From NCBI GenBank assembly GCA_003567725.1, contig PWYU01000031.1:1-64000 (forward strand): a stretch of 64,000 nt of DNA, read 5' to 3'. Shown here piece by piece: positions 18,497 to 27,515 of this stretch; the first letter of the stretch is position 1, and each line of letters opens with the position of its first letter. The position numbers were made by a program, and so were the translations under genes. Under the pieces are notes generated by a model. It made no database searches. It saw nothing but the letters and a program-made list of their open reading frames with translations, and was not told the DNA's origin. Origin of the DNA: Syntrophomonadaceae bacterium (GTDB lineage Bacteria > Bacillota > Dethiobacteria > DTU022).

Positions 18497-19228
18497 TCAC
18501 TTTATTCCATATTCTTCTTTGATTCCCCGGCCTCGCGGAAGGCAAAGTGAATGATCTGAGCAGTCTTTCAACTCAGGTTTTTCAAAGTTAATAATATCGT
18601 AAAAATCATCCCATGACGAGTAAGAAAGATGATGCTCTTTACAGGCTTCAGCCAGCCTGTCTCTTGCACAAATACGGTCACTCCAAAAAGCGCCAAACCG
18701 GTCATTGCTCCCATCACCAATATAAATAACCGGTTTCCCAGCTTCTTTATTCCTTACGACATGACTTGCCTTACAATTACCACAAACCGAGCAAGTTTTG
18801 TGAGCATGTGGAGTAACTACTTTAAGGGATCCATTTTCACCGGTTCTAGTATCATTGCGATATATACAATCAACTTTCTCCAACAAATTATATTTTTCTA
18901 AAACAGGTTCAATATAAAAACCAAACCCATCACTGGCGATAATGACAGTGCTGTTCATTTTCCGGGCATTGTCGAGGAAATCATTAAATCCAGGCCGGAT
19001 TTCCGCCCATTGCAATGATTTGCCACTCAACAATTCCAGGTCAGGTGGCAGCAATTTCACTATTTGCCGTAACCATTCTTTGATCGGTATTTCTCGGCGT
19101 CTGTATCTTTCCTCAGTTTCTTTATAAATTGGTCCGCCATAATGAGCAGCCAGTTCTGAAGATAAGTCATTTGTGGTAATGGTTCCATCAAAATCTATAA
19201 CATAAGTATAGTCAGCTTTTGCAGTCAT
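18497..19228 (-). CDS. HAD-family phosphatase, MtnX/SerB-like
   Basis: Haloacid dehalogenase fold phosphatase. Motif I is IDFDGTITTND, motif II is in VIIASDGFGFYIEPVL, and IGDGSNDRFGAF is the last motif. The CSVCGNCKASHV cysteine stretch resembles that of MtnX (a methionine-salvage phosphatase). The start at 19228 has GGAGG five bases upstream; the longer frame from 19288 adds a hydrophobic stretch without a ribosome site. No other methionine-salvage gene is nearby, so the substrate is open. Same orientation as the next HAD gene. Confidence 0.82.
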   Translation of the reverse strand: MTAKADYTYVIDFDGTITTNDLSSELAAHYGGPIYKETEERYRRREIPIKEWLRQIVKLLPPDLELLSGKSLQWAEIRPGFNDFLDNARKMNSTVIIASDGFGFYIEPVLEKYNLLEKVDCIYRNDTRTGENGSLKVVTPHAHKTCSVCGNCKASHVVRNKEAGKPVIYIGDGSNDRFGAFWSDRICARDRLAEACKEHHLSYSSWDDFYDIINFEKPELKDCSDHSLCLPRGRGIKEEYGIK

Positions 19229-19320
19229 TATAACCTCCACAAAAATCAGTTTAGCCAGCAATAAAAATCCTGTTATAGCTCGCTTCATCTTTTAAAAAGA
19301 GAAGGAATAATCAAGGCCTC

Positions 19321-19980
19321 TTAAGGTTTGTTAAATAGAGTGATTACATCCTGCGGTTTTTCAACCAGCAAGCCGGCTCCTCCTTCCAGCAGTTCATTTG
19401 CCGGACGAAATCCCCATAACGCACCGACTGGAAAGAATTTACCAGCTACTGCAGTCTGCATGTCAGTATTGGTATCTCCCAGGTAAACTATATGTTCCGG
19501 TTTAAACCCCATTTTTTCAGCTATATTTAATGCCCCGCTGGGATCAGGTTTTTTGGGAACCGTTTCTTCTATACCCTGAACGGTGAAAAAATTCCACTGC
19601 GGCAACAAAGTTTCTACGGTCAGCGTAGTAAATTCATGGGGCTTATTGGAAAAAATAGCTTTGGGTATGCAGTTTTCTTCAAAGAAATCAAGCATTCCTT
19701 CCACTCCGGGGTAAGGACTGGTATGATCAGCCCACCTTTTTCGATATTCTTCCTTGACTTTTGTCACCAGAACAGAATAATCGGCTTCTTCAACTGCATT
19801 TTCTGGAAAGGCTCTTCTGACTAACATCTCAATTCCATCACCGACGAAATACCTGTAATCGTCTACTGAATGCCCTTTAAAACCGTTTTTATTAAGCACA
19901 GCATTGACTGAATAAGCAAGATCTTTAAGGGTGTTGAGTAAAGTTCCGTCAAGATCAAAGATGATAGCCTTGTATCTCAT
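19321..19980 (-). CDS. gph: HAD-family hydrolase, phosphoglycolate phosphatase-like
   Basis: 219 residues with motif I IFDLDGTLLNT, a helical cap domain, motif II AIFSNKPHE and motif III/IV KPDPSGALNIAEKMG and YLGDTNTDMQTA. Closest in pattern to phosphoglycolate phosphatase/pyrophosphatase PpaX types. AAGGAG precedes the ATG. The promoter region upstream is occupied by repeat R3. Confidence 0.85.
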   Translation of the reverse strand: MRYKAIIFDLDGTLLNTLKDLAYSVNAVLNKNGFKGHSVDDYRYFVGDGIEMLVRRAFPENAVEEADYSVLVTKVKEEYRKRWADHTSPYPGVEGMLDFFEENCIPKAIFSNKPHEFTTLTVETLLPQWNFFTVQGIEETVPKKPDPSGALNIAEKMGFKPEHIVYLGDTNTDMQTAVAGKFFPVGALWGFRPANELLEGGAGLLVEKPQDVITLFNKP

Positions 19981-20012
19981 TATAATCTCCTTTTCGAATA
20001 TATTAACCAGAA

Positions 20013-20192
20013 GTAACTACTCAGCTTATTGCCCTTGTTGAATGATAAGCGGCGCCTTTGGGGACGGTTCGAGCGTCCCGAGGCGCAACATAGGCCGAAG
20101 GGAAGACGATGGAGCCGTCCCCGTGGCTTAAACAAAAAAACAAAGGGACGCTCCCGGTACTCAGCGTCATTTGGAGTGTCGAGGGTGTCCCC
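20013..20192. repeat. Dispersed palindromic repeat, extended copy (R3)
   Basis: Starts GTAACTACTCAGCTTATTGC and shares the CCTTGTTGAATGATAAGCGG stretch with R2 and R5, followed by GGGGACGGTTC...GTCCC hairpins. It has extra sequence ending in GGGTGTCCCC instead of the usual right end. Confidence 0.8.
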
Positions 20193-20219
20193 ATAAATCA
20201 CAGTATATGTAAAGCAAAG

Positions 20220-21689
20220 CTAGCTGGTTTTTGTCCAGCGCCCCACCAGGGGCAGTACTTCTTCGGGATAATAACGGCGAAATATCCGGTAATAATACAG
20301 CTCTTCTTTGTTCCTTACAGGAACCGGTGCTTCAGATGATTCTTTTTCAAATTCCTGATCGCTAATCGCTTCTTCTGCAACTTCGGTTAACATATCCGAG
20401 GATCCAGAACCTTGATCAAATTGCTGCTTTTCCCGCCAGGCCACTTTTGAACCCAGTTCCTTTACAAAGGCTTTTCTCAAAATCCATTTATCAACCGGTT
20501 CATCTACATCAGCAGCAAAATCATGCAGTTTCCAATCAAGAGGAAACTGTTGGACCAGCTCAAGCAGAGCAGGCTTTAAAAAAGGAACCCGGCAGTCAAG
20601 GCCATGAGCAGAATTCATACGGTCTACTCTTTGCAGGCCGGTGCGGCTCAGGTTTTTGATAAAATTATCAATTTCAGCAGTTATTTCTCCTTCAGAATCA
20701 AGCGTTTTAAGATAGCTGTAACCCGCAAATATCTCATCTGATCCTTCTCCAGTTAGCATTACCTTGCACCCATCATGAGCAGCAAAACGGGCTGCTAAGA
20801 AATTAGGGATTGACGATCTAACATAAGCACAGTCAAATGATTCCAGATGATATATAACCGAAGGCAGTACTTCTAGCATATCATCCAGGCCATAAGTATA
20901 AACGTGTGGTTTTGAGCCAATTCTTTCAGCAACAATAGCTGCATACTCAACATCCTGGCTTCCTTCAATGCCAACTGTATAAGTGTTAATCGATTCAGAT
21001 GATATTTCTGACGCCAGCGCGGCAACGACACTGCTGTCCAGGCCTCCGCTCAAATATACCCCTAAATCATTAATTTTCACATCTGTCATTCGCTCTTCGA
21101 CGGCAAGCCATAGCAGGTGGCGCATTTTTTCTTCAGCTTCTTCCAAGGAAAGCTTATTTTCTTTAACTACTTTAGGCAAGTTATAATACCGGATCCAGCC
21201 TTTTCCTTTTTCATAATAGCTGCCCGGAGGGGCTTCTTCAATCGGACTATCCAGGTCTATCAAGGCTTTTATTTCCGGGGCAATATAGAGGGTTTTATCT
21301 TTGATCGTATAATATAGCGGCTTAACACCAAATGGATCTCTTGCCACAAGACAGCTGCCGTCATCTTTCAAGTAGGCCATTGTAAATTCCCCTTCAATAT
21401 TTTCAAAACAGGACAGTCCCCTTTTTTGCAGTAACTCAGAAAACTTACTTTCTCCTTCACGGCCTTGAAGAGCAGCGCCGCCATCTTTGGTAAAAACCAT
21501 ATAACCATCAAGAGCAGCTGATGACTTTTCGTCGTATTCCAAGGTAACATTGTTTAAAACAGCCAGGCTCTGACAATTTTCATCACATTTTTTTTCTCTA
21601 CAAGTTCCGCGAAACTTGACTTTTTGTATCAGCGGATCCAGATCTGCCGTATTGCCTTTTTCACTAAACACGGCAACTAATCCGGGCAT
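20220..21689 (-). CDS. Asparagine synthetase-like protein lacking the glutaminase cysteine
   Basis: Two-domain AsnB architecture: an N-terminal Ntn/class II glutamine amidotransferase fold (residues 1 to about 185, with ARDPFGVKPLYY) and an ATP-pyrophosphatase synthetase domain with YLSGGLDSSVVAAL and LTGEGSDEIFAGYSYLK. The protein begins MPGLVAVF; family members start MCG, with Cys2 as glutaminase nucleophile. The start is well fixed by AGGAG eight bases before this ATG, so the cysteine is truly absent. Expected to use free ammonia, or to amidate or adenylate something else. 489 residues is shorter than E. coli AsnB (about 550). Confidence 0.85.
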   Translation of the reverse strand: MPGLVAVFSEKGNTADLDPLIQKVKFRGTCREKKCDENCQSLAVLNNVTLEYDEKSSAALDGYMVFTKDGGAALQGREGESKFSELLQKRGLSCFENIEGEFTMAYLKDDGSCLVARDPFGVKPLYYTIKDKTLYIAPEIKALIDLDSPIEEAPPGSYYEKGKGWIRYYNLPKVVKENKLSLEEAEEKMRHLLWLAVEERMTDVKINDLGVYLSGGLDSSVVAALASEISSESINTYTVGIEGSQDVEYAAIVAERIGSKPHVYTYGLDDMLEVLPSVIYHLESFDCAYVRSSIPNFLAARFAAHDGCKVMLTGEGSDEIFAGYSYLKTLDSEGEITAEIDNFIKNLSRTGLQRVDRMNSAHGLDCRVPFLKPALLELVQQFPLDWKLHDFAADVDEPVDKWILRKAFVKELGSKVAWREKQQFDQGSGSSDMLTEVAEEAISDQEFEKESSEAPVPVRNKEELYYYRIFRRYYPEEVLPLVGRWTKTS

Positions 21690-21788
21690 GATAAATCAAC
21701 TCCTGTTTAATATTTATCTCCTAACTCTTTAGAAGACTTAATTAAAGTATAGCATACCTGAAAGTGAATGTAAAAAAATGCCTTGAAA

Positions 21789-22445
21789 TCAGGCTTTCTG
21801 GTTATGCTTGTAGTAGAGTGCCCCTACCGGACAGGCATCTACACAAAGTTTACACTCAGTGCAGATAGAATCGGCTAATGGTAAATCTTTAAAGGTAGTT
21901 ACCACCCGGTTGATGCCCCGGCCGGTAAAACCAATGGCTCCAATTTCAGCCTCAACACGATCAGCCCAGACACATTGCCCGCATAAGACACAGCGGCTGC
22001 GGTCAAAGGCAAATTCGGCCGGACTATCATCAAGTTCATACTCTCTTTCCAATGGCTTGAAACGATCACACTTCAATTTAAGGCCTCTTTTTTTAGCAAT
22101 CATCTGGAGGGCACAATCCCGGTTGGCAGGGCATTCCCTGCACTTGAGGTTATGATCAGAGAGAATCAGCTCAAAACCAGTTTTTACCAAACGATCGATG
22201 TGCGGGCTTCTGGTCTTGACCACCATTGCATTCTCTACTTCCTTCGAACAAGCAGTGACTGGCTTATCTTGACCTTCTATTTCGACAAAACAGAGACGGC
22301 AAGAAGCATTGGGCCTGCTTTCATCTTTTATAGCACATAAATGTGGGATAAAAATATTATTTTCCAGGGCTACCCAGAGCAGTTTTTCTCCCCGTTGGGT
22401 TTTAATACTTTGATCATCTATGGTAATTGTTACTTCTTCACTCAT
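21789..22445 (-). CDS. NADH diaphorase iron-sulfur subunit (NuoG-N/HoxU type)
   Basis: 218 residues equal to the N-terminal iron-sulfur part of NuoG or HoxU. In order: a plant-type [2Fe-2S] site (C-x11-C-x2-C-x13-C, residues about 37-66), the His-Cys [4Fe-4S] motif HNLKCRECPANRDC, and two ferredoxin-type sites. In the first, CVLCGQCVWAD, the usual fourth cysteine is aspartate; the second, CTECKLCVDACP, is complete. The start overlaps the NuoF-like stop (ATGA). It would pass electrons from the NADH subunit to a catalytic partner that is not encoded here. Confidence 0.88.
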   Translation of the reverse strand: MSEEVTITIDDQSIKTQRGEKLLWVALENNIFIPHLCAIKDESRPNASCRLCFVEIEGQDKPVTACSKEVENAMVVKTRSPHIDRLVKTGFELILSDHNLKCRECPANRDCALQMIAKKRGLKLKCDRFKPLEREYELDDSPAEFAFDRSRCVLCGQCVWADRVEAEIGAIGFTGRGINRVVTTFKDLPLADSICTECKLCVDACPVGALYYKHNQKA

Positions 22446-24352
22446 TTCACCTTACGCTCCTTTTCACCTGGTAATACTGGAGGAGAAAGTCTTAGTACTG
22501 CATCATATTCGGTAGGACAGGCTTTACGACAGTTATCGCACTTCACGCATTTATCCTGATCAATGGCTTTCAACCCATCCTCCCTGGTATAAATCGCTTC
22601 TGTGGGGCAACTGCCCACACAGACATTACATAGTTTACTGCATTTGGCTGGTTTAATATAATAAAGGATTAAATCACGGCATACCAGGGCAGGACAGCGC
22701 CCTTCTTCCACATGAGCTTTATATTCTTCATAAAAATACCTCAAGGTAGTAAGGACAGGGTTAGGAGCAGTTCGGCCTAAATTGCACAGGGAACCATCCC
22801 GAACATCTTCACCAAGCTCTTTTAAAAGCTGGAGAGTTTCAAGATCACCCTCACCCCTGGTGATATCAGTAAGAATATCCAGCATATGCTTAGTTCCAAG
22901 GCGGCAAAAAGTGCATTTGCCGCAAGATTCATGTTGAGTGAATTCAAGGAAATAGCGAGCTACAGAGACCATGCAGTCCTCCTGATCCATAACCACCAAA
23001 CCACCGGAACCCATAATCGCCCCCGCTTCATGAAGTGAATCAAAATCAATAGGGACATCTAAGGACGACTCTGGTAAACAACCTCCCGAAGGACCACCGA
23101 TCTGCACTGCTTTGAATTCACAACCCTCCGGCAGCCCATCACCTACCTCTTCAATTAACTGACGTAAGGAAATGCCCATCGGCACTTCTACCAATCCGGT
23201 ATTATTAATCTTGCCAACAAGAGAAAACACGGCAGTACCGGGACTCTCGTCGGTTCCAATACTCTTAAACCAGTCTGCACCTTTATTTATTATCAGGGGC
23301 ACGTACGCAAAGGTTTTGACATTGTTGAGAACTGTCGGCCGGGCACGGAAACCTCGTTGGACCAAACGAGGAGGTCTGCTTTCAGGCATCCCTATCTTAC
23401 CTTCCATGGAATTAACCAGAGCAGTTGCTTCCCCGCAAATAAAAGCTCCCGAACCCTGGAATACATCAAGATCAAATGAAAAATCAGTGCCGAGGATAGA
23501 ATTACCAAGCAATCCTTTTTCCCTGGCCTGCTCAATTGCTTTGAGAGTATGCTCTACCGCCCTTGGATATTCGGCCCGGATATAAAGATAGCCCTGACGG
23601 GCACCAATAGCGTATGCACATATAATCATCCCCTCTATTACCAGGTGGGGATCCGATTCCAAAACACTGCGATCCATGAAAGCACCCGGATCGCCTTCAT
23701 CTCCATTACATATCACATACTTTTCTTCTCCACCATTTTTCAAGCAAGCTTCCCATTTAACTCCTGCCGGGAATCCTGCTCCACCTCGTCCTCTTAAGTT
23801 AGCATTCTTTACTTCTTCAAGAACATGGCCCGGTTCATCAGATAGCGCTTTTGCCAGAGCCGAATAACCATCCCAGGCGATATAGCTTTCTATCTTGCTA
23901 AAATCGCTAAAGCCGCAGTGCTCCAGGATCAGTTTTTCCTCGTAAACACCTCGGGGAAAATCCTCAAAGGTAGGAAATTCATCATTACGTTCCAGGGCAG
24001 CCATAGCGTACTCATAGGAAGGATCATCCCCGGCCAAAAAGTCTTCCACCAGCCGGTGAACCAGGCCTTCATCAAGATAGCCATAACAAACAGGTGAAAA
24101 CCCTGGCTTGGCGATTATAGCCAGAGGTTCTGCATAACAATGACCGATACAACCCACCTCTATGACTTCAGCATCCAGGCCCTTATCTTTAATCTCCCGT
24201 AAAAAATCTTCTTTGACCTGCATGGCGCCAGCGGCCAGGCCGCAGGTAGCCGTTCCTACCATTACAAGAGGCTTTTCCTGTCGGGATTTAAACATATTTT
24301 GAGCTTTTTTCTTAATATCTTCATACAGTTTTTGGGGGTTATTTTTACTCAT
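22442..24352 (-). CDS. NADH-binding diaphorase subunit (NuoF/HndC/HydB type)
   Basis: About 636 residues. An N-terminal thioredoxin-like region (GTATCGLAAGA, VGCIGHCYAEPLA) is followed by the NuoF core with FMN/NADH motifs NLRGRGGAGFPAGVKW and NGDEGDPGAFMDR, the [4Fe-4S] motif ESCGKCTFCRLGT ... LCNLG and a C-terminal 2x[4Fe-4S] ferredoxin domain. The first ferredoxin site has one extra spacer residue (C-x3-C-x2-C). The ATG at 24352 has AGGGG upstream and overlaps the preceding stop in ATGAGTAA. This architecture is that of bifurcating [FeFe] hydrogenases and NAD-linked formate dehydrogenases. Confidence 0.9.
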   Translation of the reverse strand: MSKNNPQKLYEDIKKKAQNMFKSRQEKPLVMVGTATCGLAAGAMQVKEDFLREIKDKGLDAEVIEVGCIGHCYAEPLAIIAKPGFSPVCYGYLDEGLVHRLVEDFLAGDDPSYEYAMAALERNDEFPTFEDFPRGVYEEKLILEHCGFSDFSKIESYIAWDGYSALAKALSDEPGHVLEEVKNANLRGRGGAGFPAGVKWEACLKNGGEEKYVICNGDEGDPGAFMDRSVLESDPHLVIEGMIICAYAIGARQGYLYIRAEYPRAVEHTLKAIEQAREKGLLGNSILGTDFSFDLDVFQGSGAFICGEATALVNSMEGKIGMPESRPPRLVQRGFRARPTVLNNVKTFAYVPLIINKGADWFKSIGTDESPGTAVFSLVGKINNTGLVEVPMGISLRQLIEEVGDGLPEGCEFKAVQIGGPSGGCLPESSLDVPIDFDSLHEAGAIMGSGGLVVMDQEDCMVSVARYFLEFTQHESCGKCTFCRLGTKHMLDILTDITRGEGDLETLQLLKELGEDVRDGSLCNLGRTAPNPVLTTLRYFYEEYKAHVEEGRCPALVCRDLILYYIKPAKCSKLCNVCVGSCPTEAIYTREDGLKAIDQDKCVKCDNCRKACPTEYDAVLRLSPPVLPGEKERKVK

Positions 24353-24884
24353 TATTATCCCCTTCTGACGAATCCGGCTGTTGAGAACTGTTGTCGTCTC
24401 TTCCTTCTTCCAGGGCCAGCATAAGCCCGTCAACTCTGGTCGGTGTCACCTTTCCTTCCACTTGATCATCTACAACCGCCACCGGAGCCAGAGTACAGCA
24501 GCCAACACAGGCCACACGTCCCAGGCTGTAATATCTGTCCTGGCTGGTTTCTCCTTCATCAATCTCCATCCGGCGTTGAAACGACTCAAGTGTTATATCC
24601 CCACCGGCCATATAGCAGGCAGTGCCCATGCATACCTTTACCTCATGTTTACCTGGAGGGTTTAATCGAAATTGGTTATAAAAAGTAGCCAGGCCGTAAA
24701 TATCAACAGCTGGAACATCCATACCTTCGGCAATTTTTTCAATGGCCATGGTAGGCAGGTAACCTAGTTTTTTTTGGACCTGTTGTAAAATTGGAATTAA
24801 GTTTTCCTGAGTTTTTGAATTTCCACCGAGGACATCTTTCACACAGGCAAGTATTTCTTCCTTCTCGCCTTCCAATAACTGCAA
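24345..24884 (-). CDS. NADH diaphorase 24-kDa [2Fe-2S] subunit (NuoE/HndA type)
   Basis: 179 residues with a thioredoxin-like [2Fe-2S] site made by CMGTAC (C-x4-C) and CVGCC (C-x3-C), plus the helical N-terminus QNLIPILQQVQKKLGYLP typical of NuoE. The start is TTG at 24884 with AGGAG nine bases upstream. First gene of the three-subunit diaphorase operon; a terminator separates it from the upstream lipoylation operon. The acidic Ser/Asp/Glu-rich tail is longer than usual. Confidence 0.9.
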   Translation of the reverse strand: MQLLEGEKEEILACVKDVLGGNSKTQENLIPILQQVQKKLGYLPTMAIEKIAEGMDVPAVDIYGLATFYNQFRLNPPGKHEVKVCMGTACYMAGGDITLESFQRRMEIDEGETSQDRYYSLGRVACVGCCTLAPVAVVDDQVEGKVTPTRVDGLMLALEEGRDDNSSQQPDSSEGDNNE

Positions 24885-24913
24885 TGATTACATCTCCTAT
24901 CATTTTAATCTAG

Positions 24914-24957
24914 AAAAAGGTGGGACCCCGGCATCCGAACCGGACTGACTCCCACCT
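24914..24957 (-). terminator. Terminator ending the lipoylation operon
   Basis: On the minus strand stem GGTGGGA / TCCCACC encloses a GC-rich loop and is followed by TTTTT. It lies between the NAD kinase-like gene and the diaphorase operon. Confidence 0.75.
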
Positions 24958-24993
24958 CTTGATTATAACACTTTTTTTTATTCTATGCAGCAG

Positions 24994-26112
24994 CTAACAG
25001 GTGACCCGGCAAAGCAGCATTTCATTATAACCGGTAATCACTCTCATAAAACCGCATAAGCTCTTATTAACCTCTTCAACCCCGGTATCCACCAGTAACC
25101 GTTCATATTCCAAAGAATAAATCTTTTCCCTGGTAGCTACAACAATAATATTATCCTTACCGGCTCTTTTGATTACATCTGCACTGATCTGTTGATTACC
25201 CCGTCCAAAGATATAACCCTGTCCTCCGATTACAGTAACAACTATCTTTACTTTTTCTCCTTGAATCAAATCTAAAATTCTTTTCTCGTTAGCGTCGCTT
25301 GCCAGAAGCCGGCCGTTTTTTACCACGTCAACGCCAAGCAGGGTATTATCAAGGCCCAATTTATTCATGATCGGCTCAATTGTCGAACCGGGTCCGATAA
25401 TATAAACCTTGTCTTCTTCCATCTTTTCAATTACATTTTCAGCAATAGCATCCAAAACGGACTCTTCTGTTTCTGCCCCACCTATTTTTAAATGCTGCAT
25501 TAAGTCGCCCAAACATGGTACCTGCAAATAGCCATAAAGGCGGGCCGAAAGACGTCCTTCTCGAAAGGCAACTTCATCAATATCCATAACCTCCGATCTG
25601 CGAAGCGGCAACCCGGCTTCTTTAAGAAACTGCACTGCCAGCTCACCGGCACTGCGAGGATTAGTAGCATATACCGCTGAATGTATTTTAACCCCAGCGG
25701 GAATACCAATTACCGGTATTGATGAATCATCACCCAGCGCATTAAATATATTACGAGCTGTTCCGTCACCACCCGCAAACAGAAGCAGATCGACTCCTAT
25801 GTTGGCCATTTCTTTAGCTGCCATTTCGGTATCTTCTGCTGTCGTTGATTCACCGGGCCCATTTAAAAGCTTTGGTTCAAAGCCATAGCGAAGTGATAAA
25901 TTTTCACCCATTTCTCCAGGGCAGGTATACAGCTCTATCAAATCTTTTAGATCCGAAAGCAGCTGCAAAGCATGACCCGCCTTTTCTGCAGCTTCCGGTC
26001 GTGCTCCCATGGACCGGGCTTTTTCCACTATCTCCGGTCCATCGGTACCCTTGAGGCCAACTTTCCCACCCATGCCGGCCACTGGATTGATAATCAAGCC
26101 TACTTTTTTCAT
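24994..26112 (-). CDS. ATP-NAD kinase family protein (AcoX type)
   Basis: 372 residues with the NAD kinase fold: INPVAGMGGKVGLKGTDG at the N-terminus, FAGGDGTARNIFNAL (the GGDGT motif) and VIGIPAGVKIHSAVYA. AcoX-type proteins are commonly encoded with lipoamide-dependent dehydrogenase complexes; here the gene overlaps the lpdA stop by four bases. NAD kinase activity is plausible but less certain than for classic NadK. It could also phosphorylate another diacylglycerol-kinase-like substrate. Confidence 0.8.
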   Translation of the reverse strand: MKKVGLIINPVAGMGGKVGLKGTDGPEIVEKARSMGARPEAAEKAGHALQLLSDLKDLIELYTCPGEMGENLSLRYGFEPKLLNGPGESTTAEDTEMAAKEMANIGVDLLLFAGGDGTARNIFNALGDDSSIPVIGIPAGVKIHSAVYATNPRSAGELAVQFLKEAGLPLRRSEVMDIDEVAFREGRLSARLYGYLQVPCLGDLMQHLKIGGAETEESVLDAIAENVIEKMEEDKVYIIGPGSTIEPIMNKLGLDNTLLGVDVVKNGRLLASDANEKRILDLIQGEKVKIVVTVIGGQGYIFGRGNQQISADVIKRAGKDNIIVVATREKIYSLEYERLLVDTGVEEVNKSLCGFMRVITGYNEMLLCRVTC

Positions 26113-27515
26113 CGGCGGCCGAAATGCAGCGGTGCTTTATTAATAGCCATAGCCGCCTCCCAAACCGATTCTGAAAGGGTGGGATGAGGGTGAATCAGGT
26201 TAGAAAGCTCAGAGGCAGTAATTCCTTTTGTTACAGCCAGGGTGCCTTCCTGGATGAGGTCTGAAGCATGAGGGCCAAGAATGTGAACTCCGATTACCTT
26301 TTGTTCCTGGCCGGCAGATATAATTTTAACCGCTCCTTCTTCTTCACCCTGGGTTACTGCTTTACCGCAAGCAGAAAAGGGAAATTTGCCTGTTTTCAGG
26401 TTTTCAAACCCCTTTTCTTTAGCTTCTTCTTCACTCATGCCAACACAGGCCAGTTCAGGATCGGTGAACAGGCAGCCAGGAACGACAGAACCGTCAAAGT
26501 GGGCATCAAGCCCGGCAATGTTTTCTACAGCGACAAGACCCTGGTGGTAAGCAACGTGGGCCAGAAAATAGCCAGGAGCGGTAACATCCCCAACTGCGTA
26601 TATACCGGGGACTGTAGTTTCCATCCGGCTGTTAACCTTAATACCCCCAGAGTCATATTCCACCCCGAGAACTTCAAGATCCTGACCACCAAAAGAAGCC
26701 TTGCGGCCCACCGAGAGCAACACTTTTTCGGCTTCAAGCATTTCTTCTCCTTTTTTCCCGTTTACAGTTATTTTTAATTTACCTTCACTTTCCTCGATCA
26801 TTTTAACGGGAGTATTCATCATAATTTGCAAGCCATTTCGCCGTAAATAAGTGGAAAGGCGACGGACCATCTCCAGATCCATTCGCCGCAGAAACCGTTC
26901 ACTGCGATGGACGATAGTAACCTTTACTCCCAAATTAAGAAAAATTGAAGCCATTTCCAGGGCAATAACTCCTCCCCCTATCACAGCCATGGTTTCGGGT
27001 AATTCATCCAGGGCCAAAGCTTCCCAGGCAGTTATAACTCCCGGCAAATCCAGGCCCGGCGTGGGAGGAAATATTTCTTCACTACCGGTAGCTAAAATGA
27101 TATTATCTGTTTCCAGGGTTGTCTCTTCGCCGGATTTTGCAGATAAAACAACCTGTTTCGAGTTGAGGGCTTTAGCAGTTCCAAAAAAAACATCAACCTT
27201 GCTATTTTTTAAAAGTTCAGCTATATGACCGGTCAATTCTTTAACAACCGCTTTTTTCTTTTCCTGCAGCCGGATAAAAGAAAAATCGATATTATCCAGG
27301 TTGAAACCAAATTGATCGGCTGAATGAATACGCTTATAAAGCGAAGCACCATGGGTAAATACCTTGGTCGGGATACAACCATGATTGAGGCACACTCCCC
27401 CCAGAGCTTCCTTTTCGATAACTGCTGTTTTTAACCCTAATGAAGCAGCTCTCAAAGCAGCCAGGTAGCCGCCGGGGCCGCCGCCAATGATTGTTACTTG
27501 ATATTTTTCACTCAT
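26109..27515 (-). CDS. lpdA: Dihydrolipoyl dehydrogenase
   Basis: Flavoprotein (E3, or glycine cleavage L-protein) that reoxidises dihydrolipoyl groups with NAD+. It has the FAD motif IIGGGPGGYLAALRAA, the redox disulfide GGVCLNHGCIPTK (Cys42/Cys47), the NAD motif VIGGGVIALEMASIF and the C-terminal HPHPTLSE with the catalytic His-Glu. 468 residues. It overlaps lipM by eight bases and the NAD kinase-like gene by four. The only lipoyl protein in the window is GcvH, so it most likely serves glycine cleavage. Confidence 0.95.
   Translation of the reverse strand: MSEKYQVTIIGGGPGGYLAALRAASLGLKTAVIEKEALGGVCLNHGCIPTKVFTHGASLYKRIHSADQFGFNLDNIDFSFIRLQEKKKAVVKELTGHIAELLKNSKVDVFFGTAKALNSKQVVLSAKSGEETTLETDNIILATGSEEIFPPTPGLDLPGVITAWEALALDELPETMAVIGGGVIALEMASIFLNLGVKVTIVHRSERFLRRMDLEMVRRLSTYLRRNGLQIMMNTPVKMIEESEGKLKITVNGKKGEEMLEAEKVLLSVGRKASFGGQDLEVLGVEYDSGGIKVNSRMETTVPGIYAVGDVTAPGYFLAHVAYHQGLVAVENIAGLDAHFDGSVVPGCLFTDPELACVGMSEEEAKEKGFENLKTGKFPFSACGKAVTQGEEEGAVKIISAGQEQKVIGVHILGPHASDLIQEGTLAVTKGITASELSNLIHPHPTLSESVWEAAMAINKAPLHFGRR

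Noticed and set aside
24884-24994. A missing hydrogenase or formate dehydrogenase subunit next to the diaphorase genes
   Set aside because: Checked both sides: a terminator and the NAD kinase-like gene upstream, the asparagine-synthetase-like gene downstream; no catalytic subunit is there.
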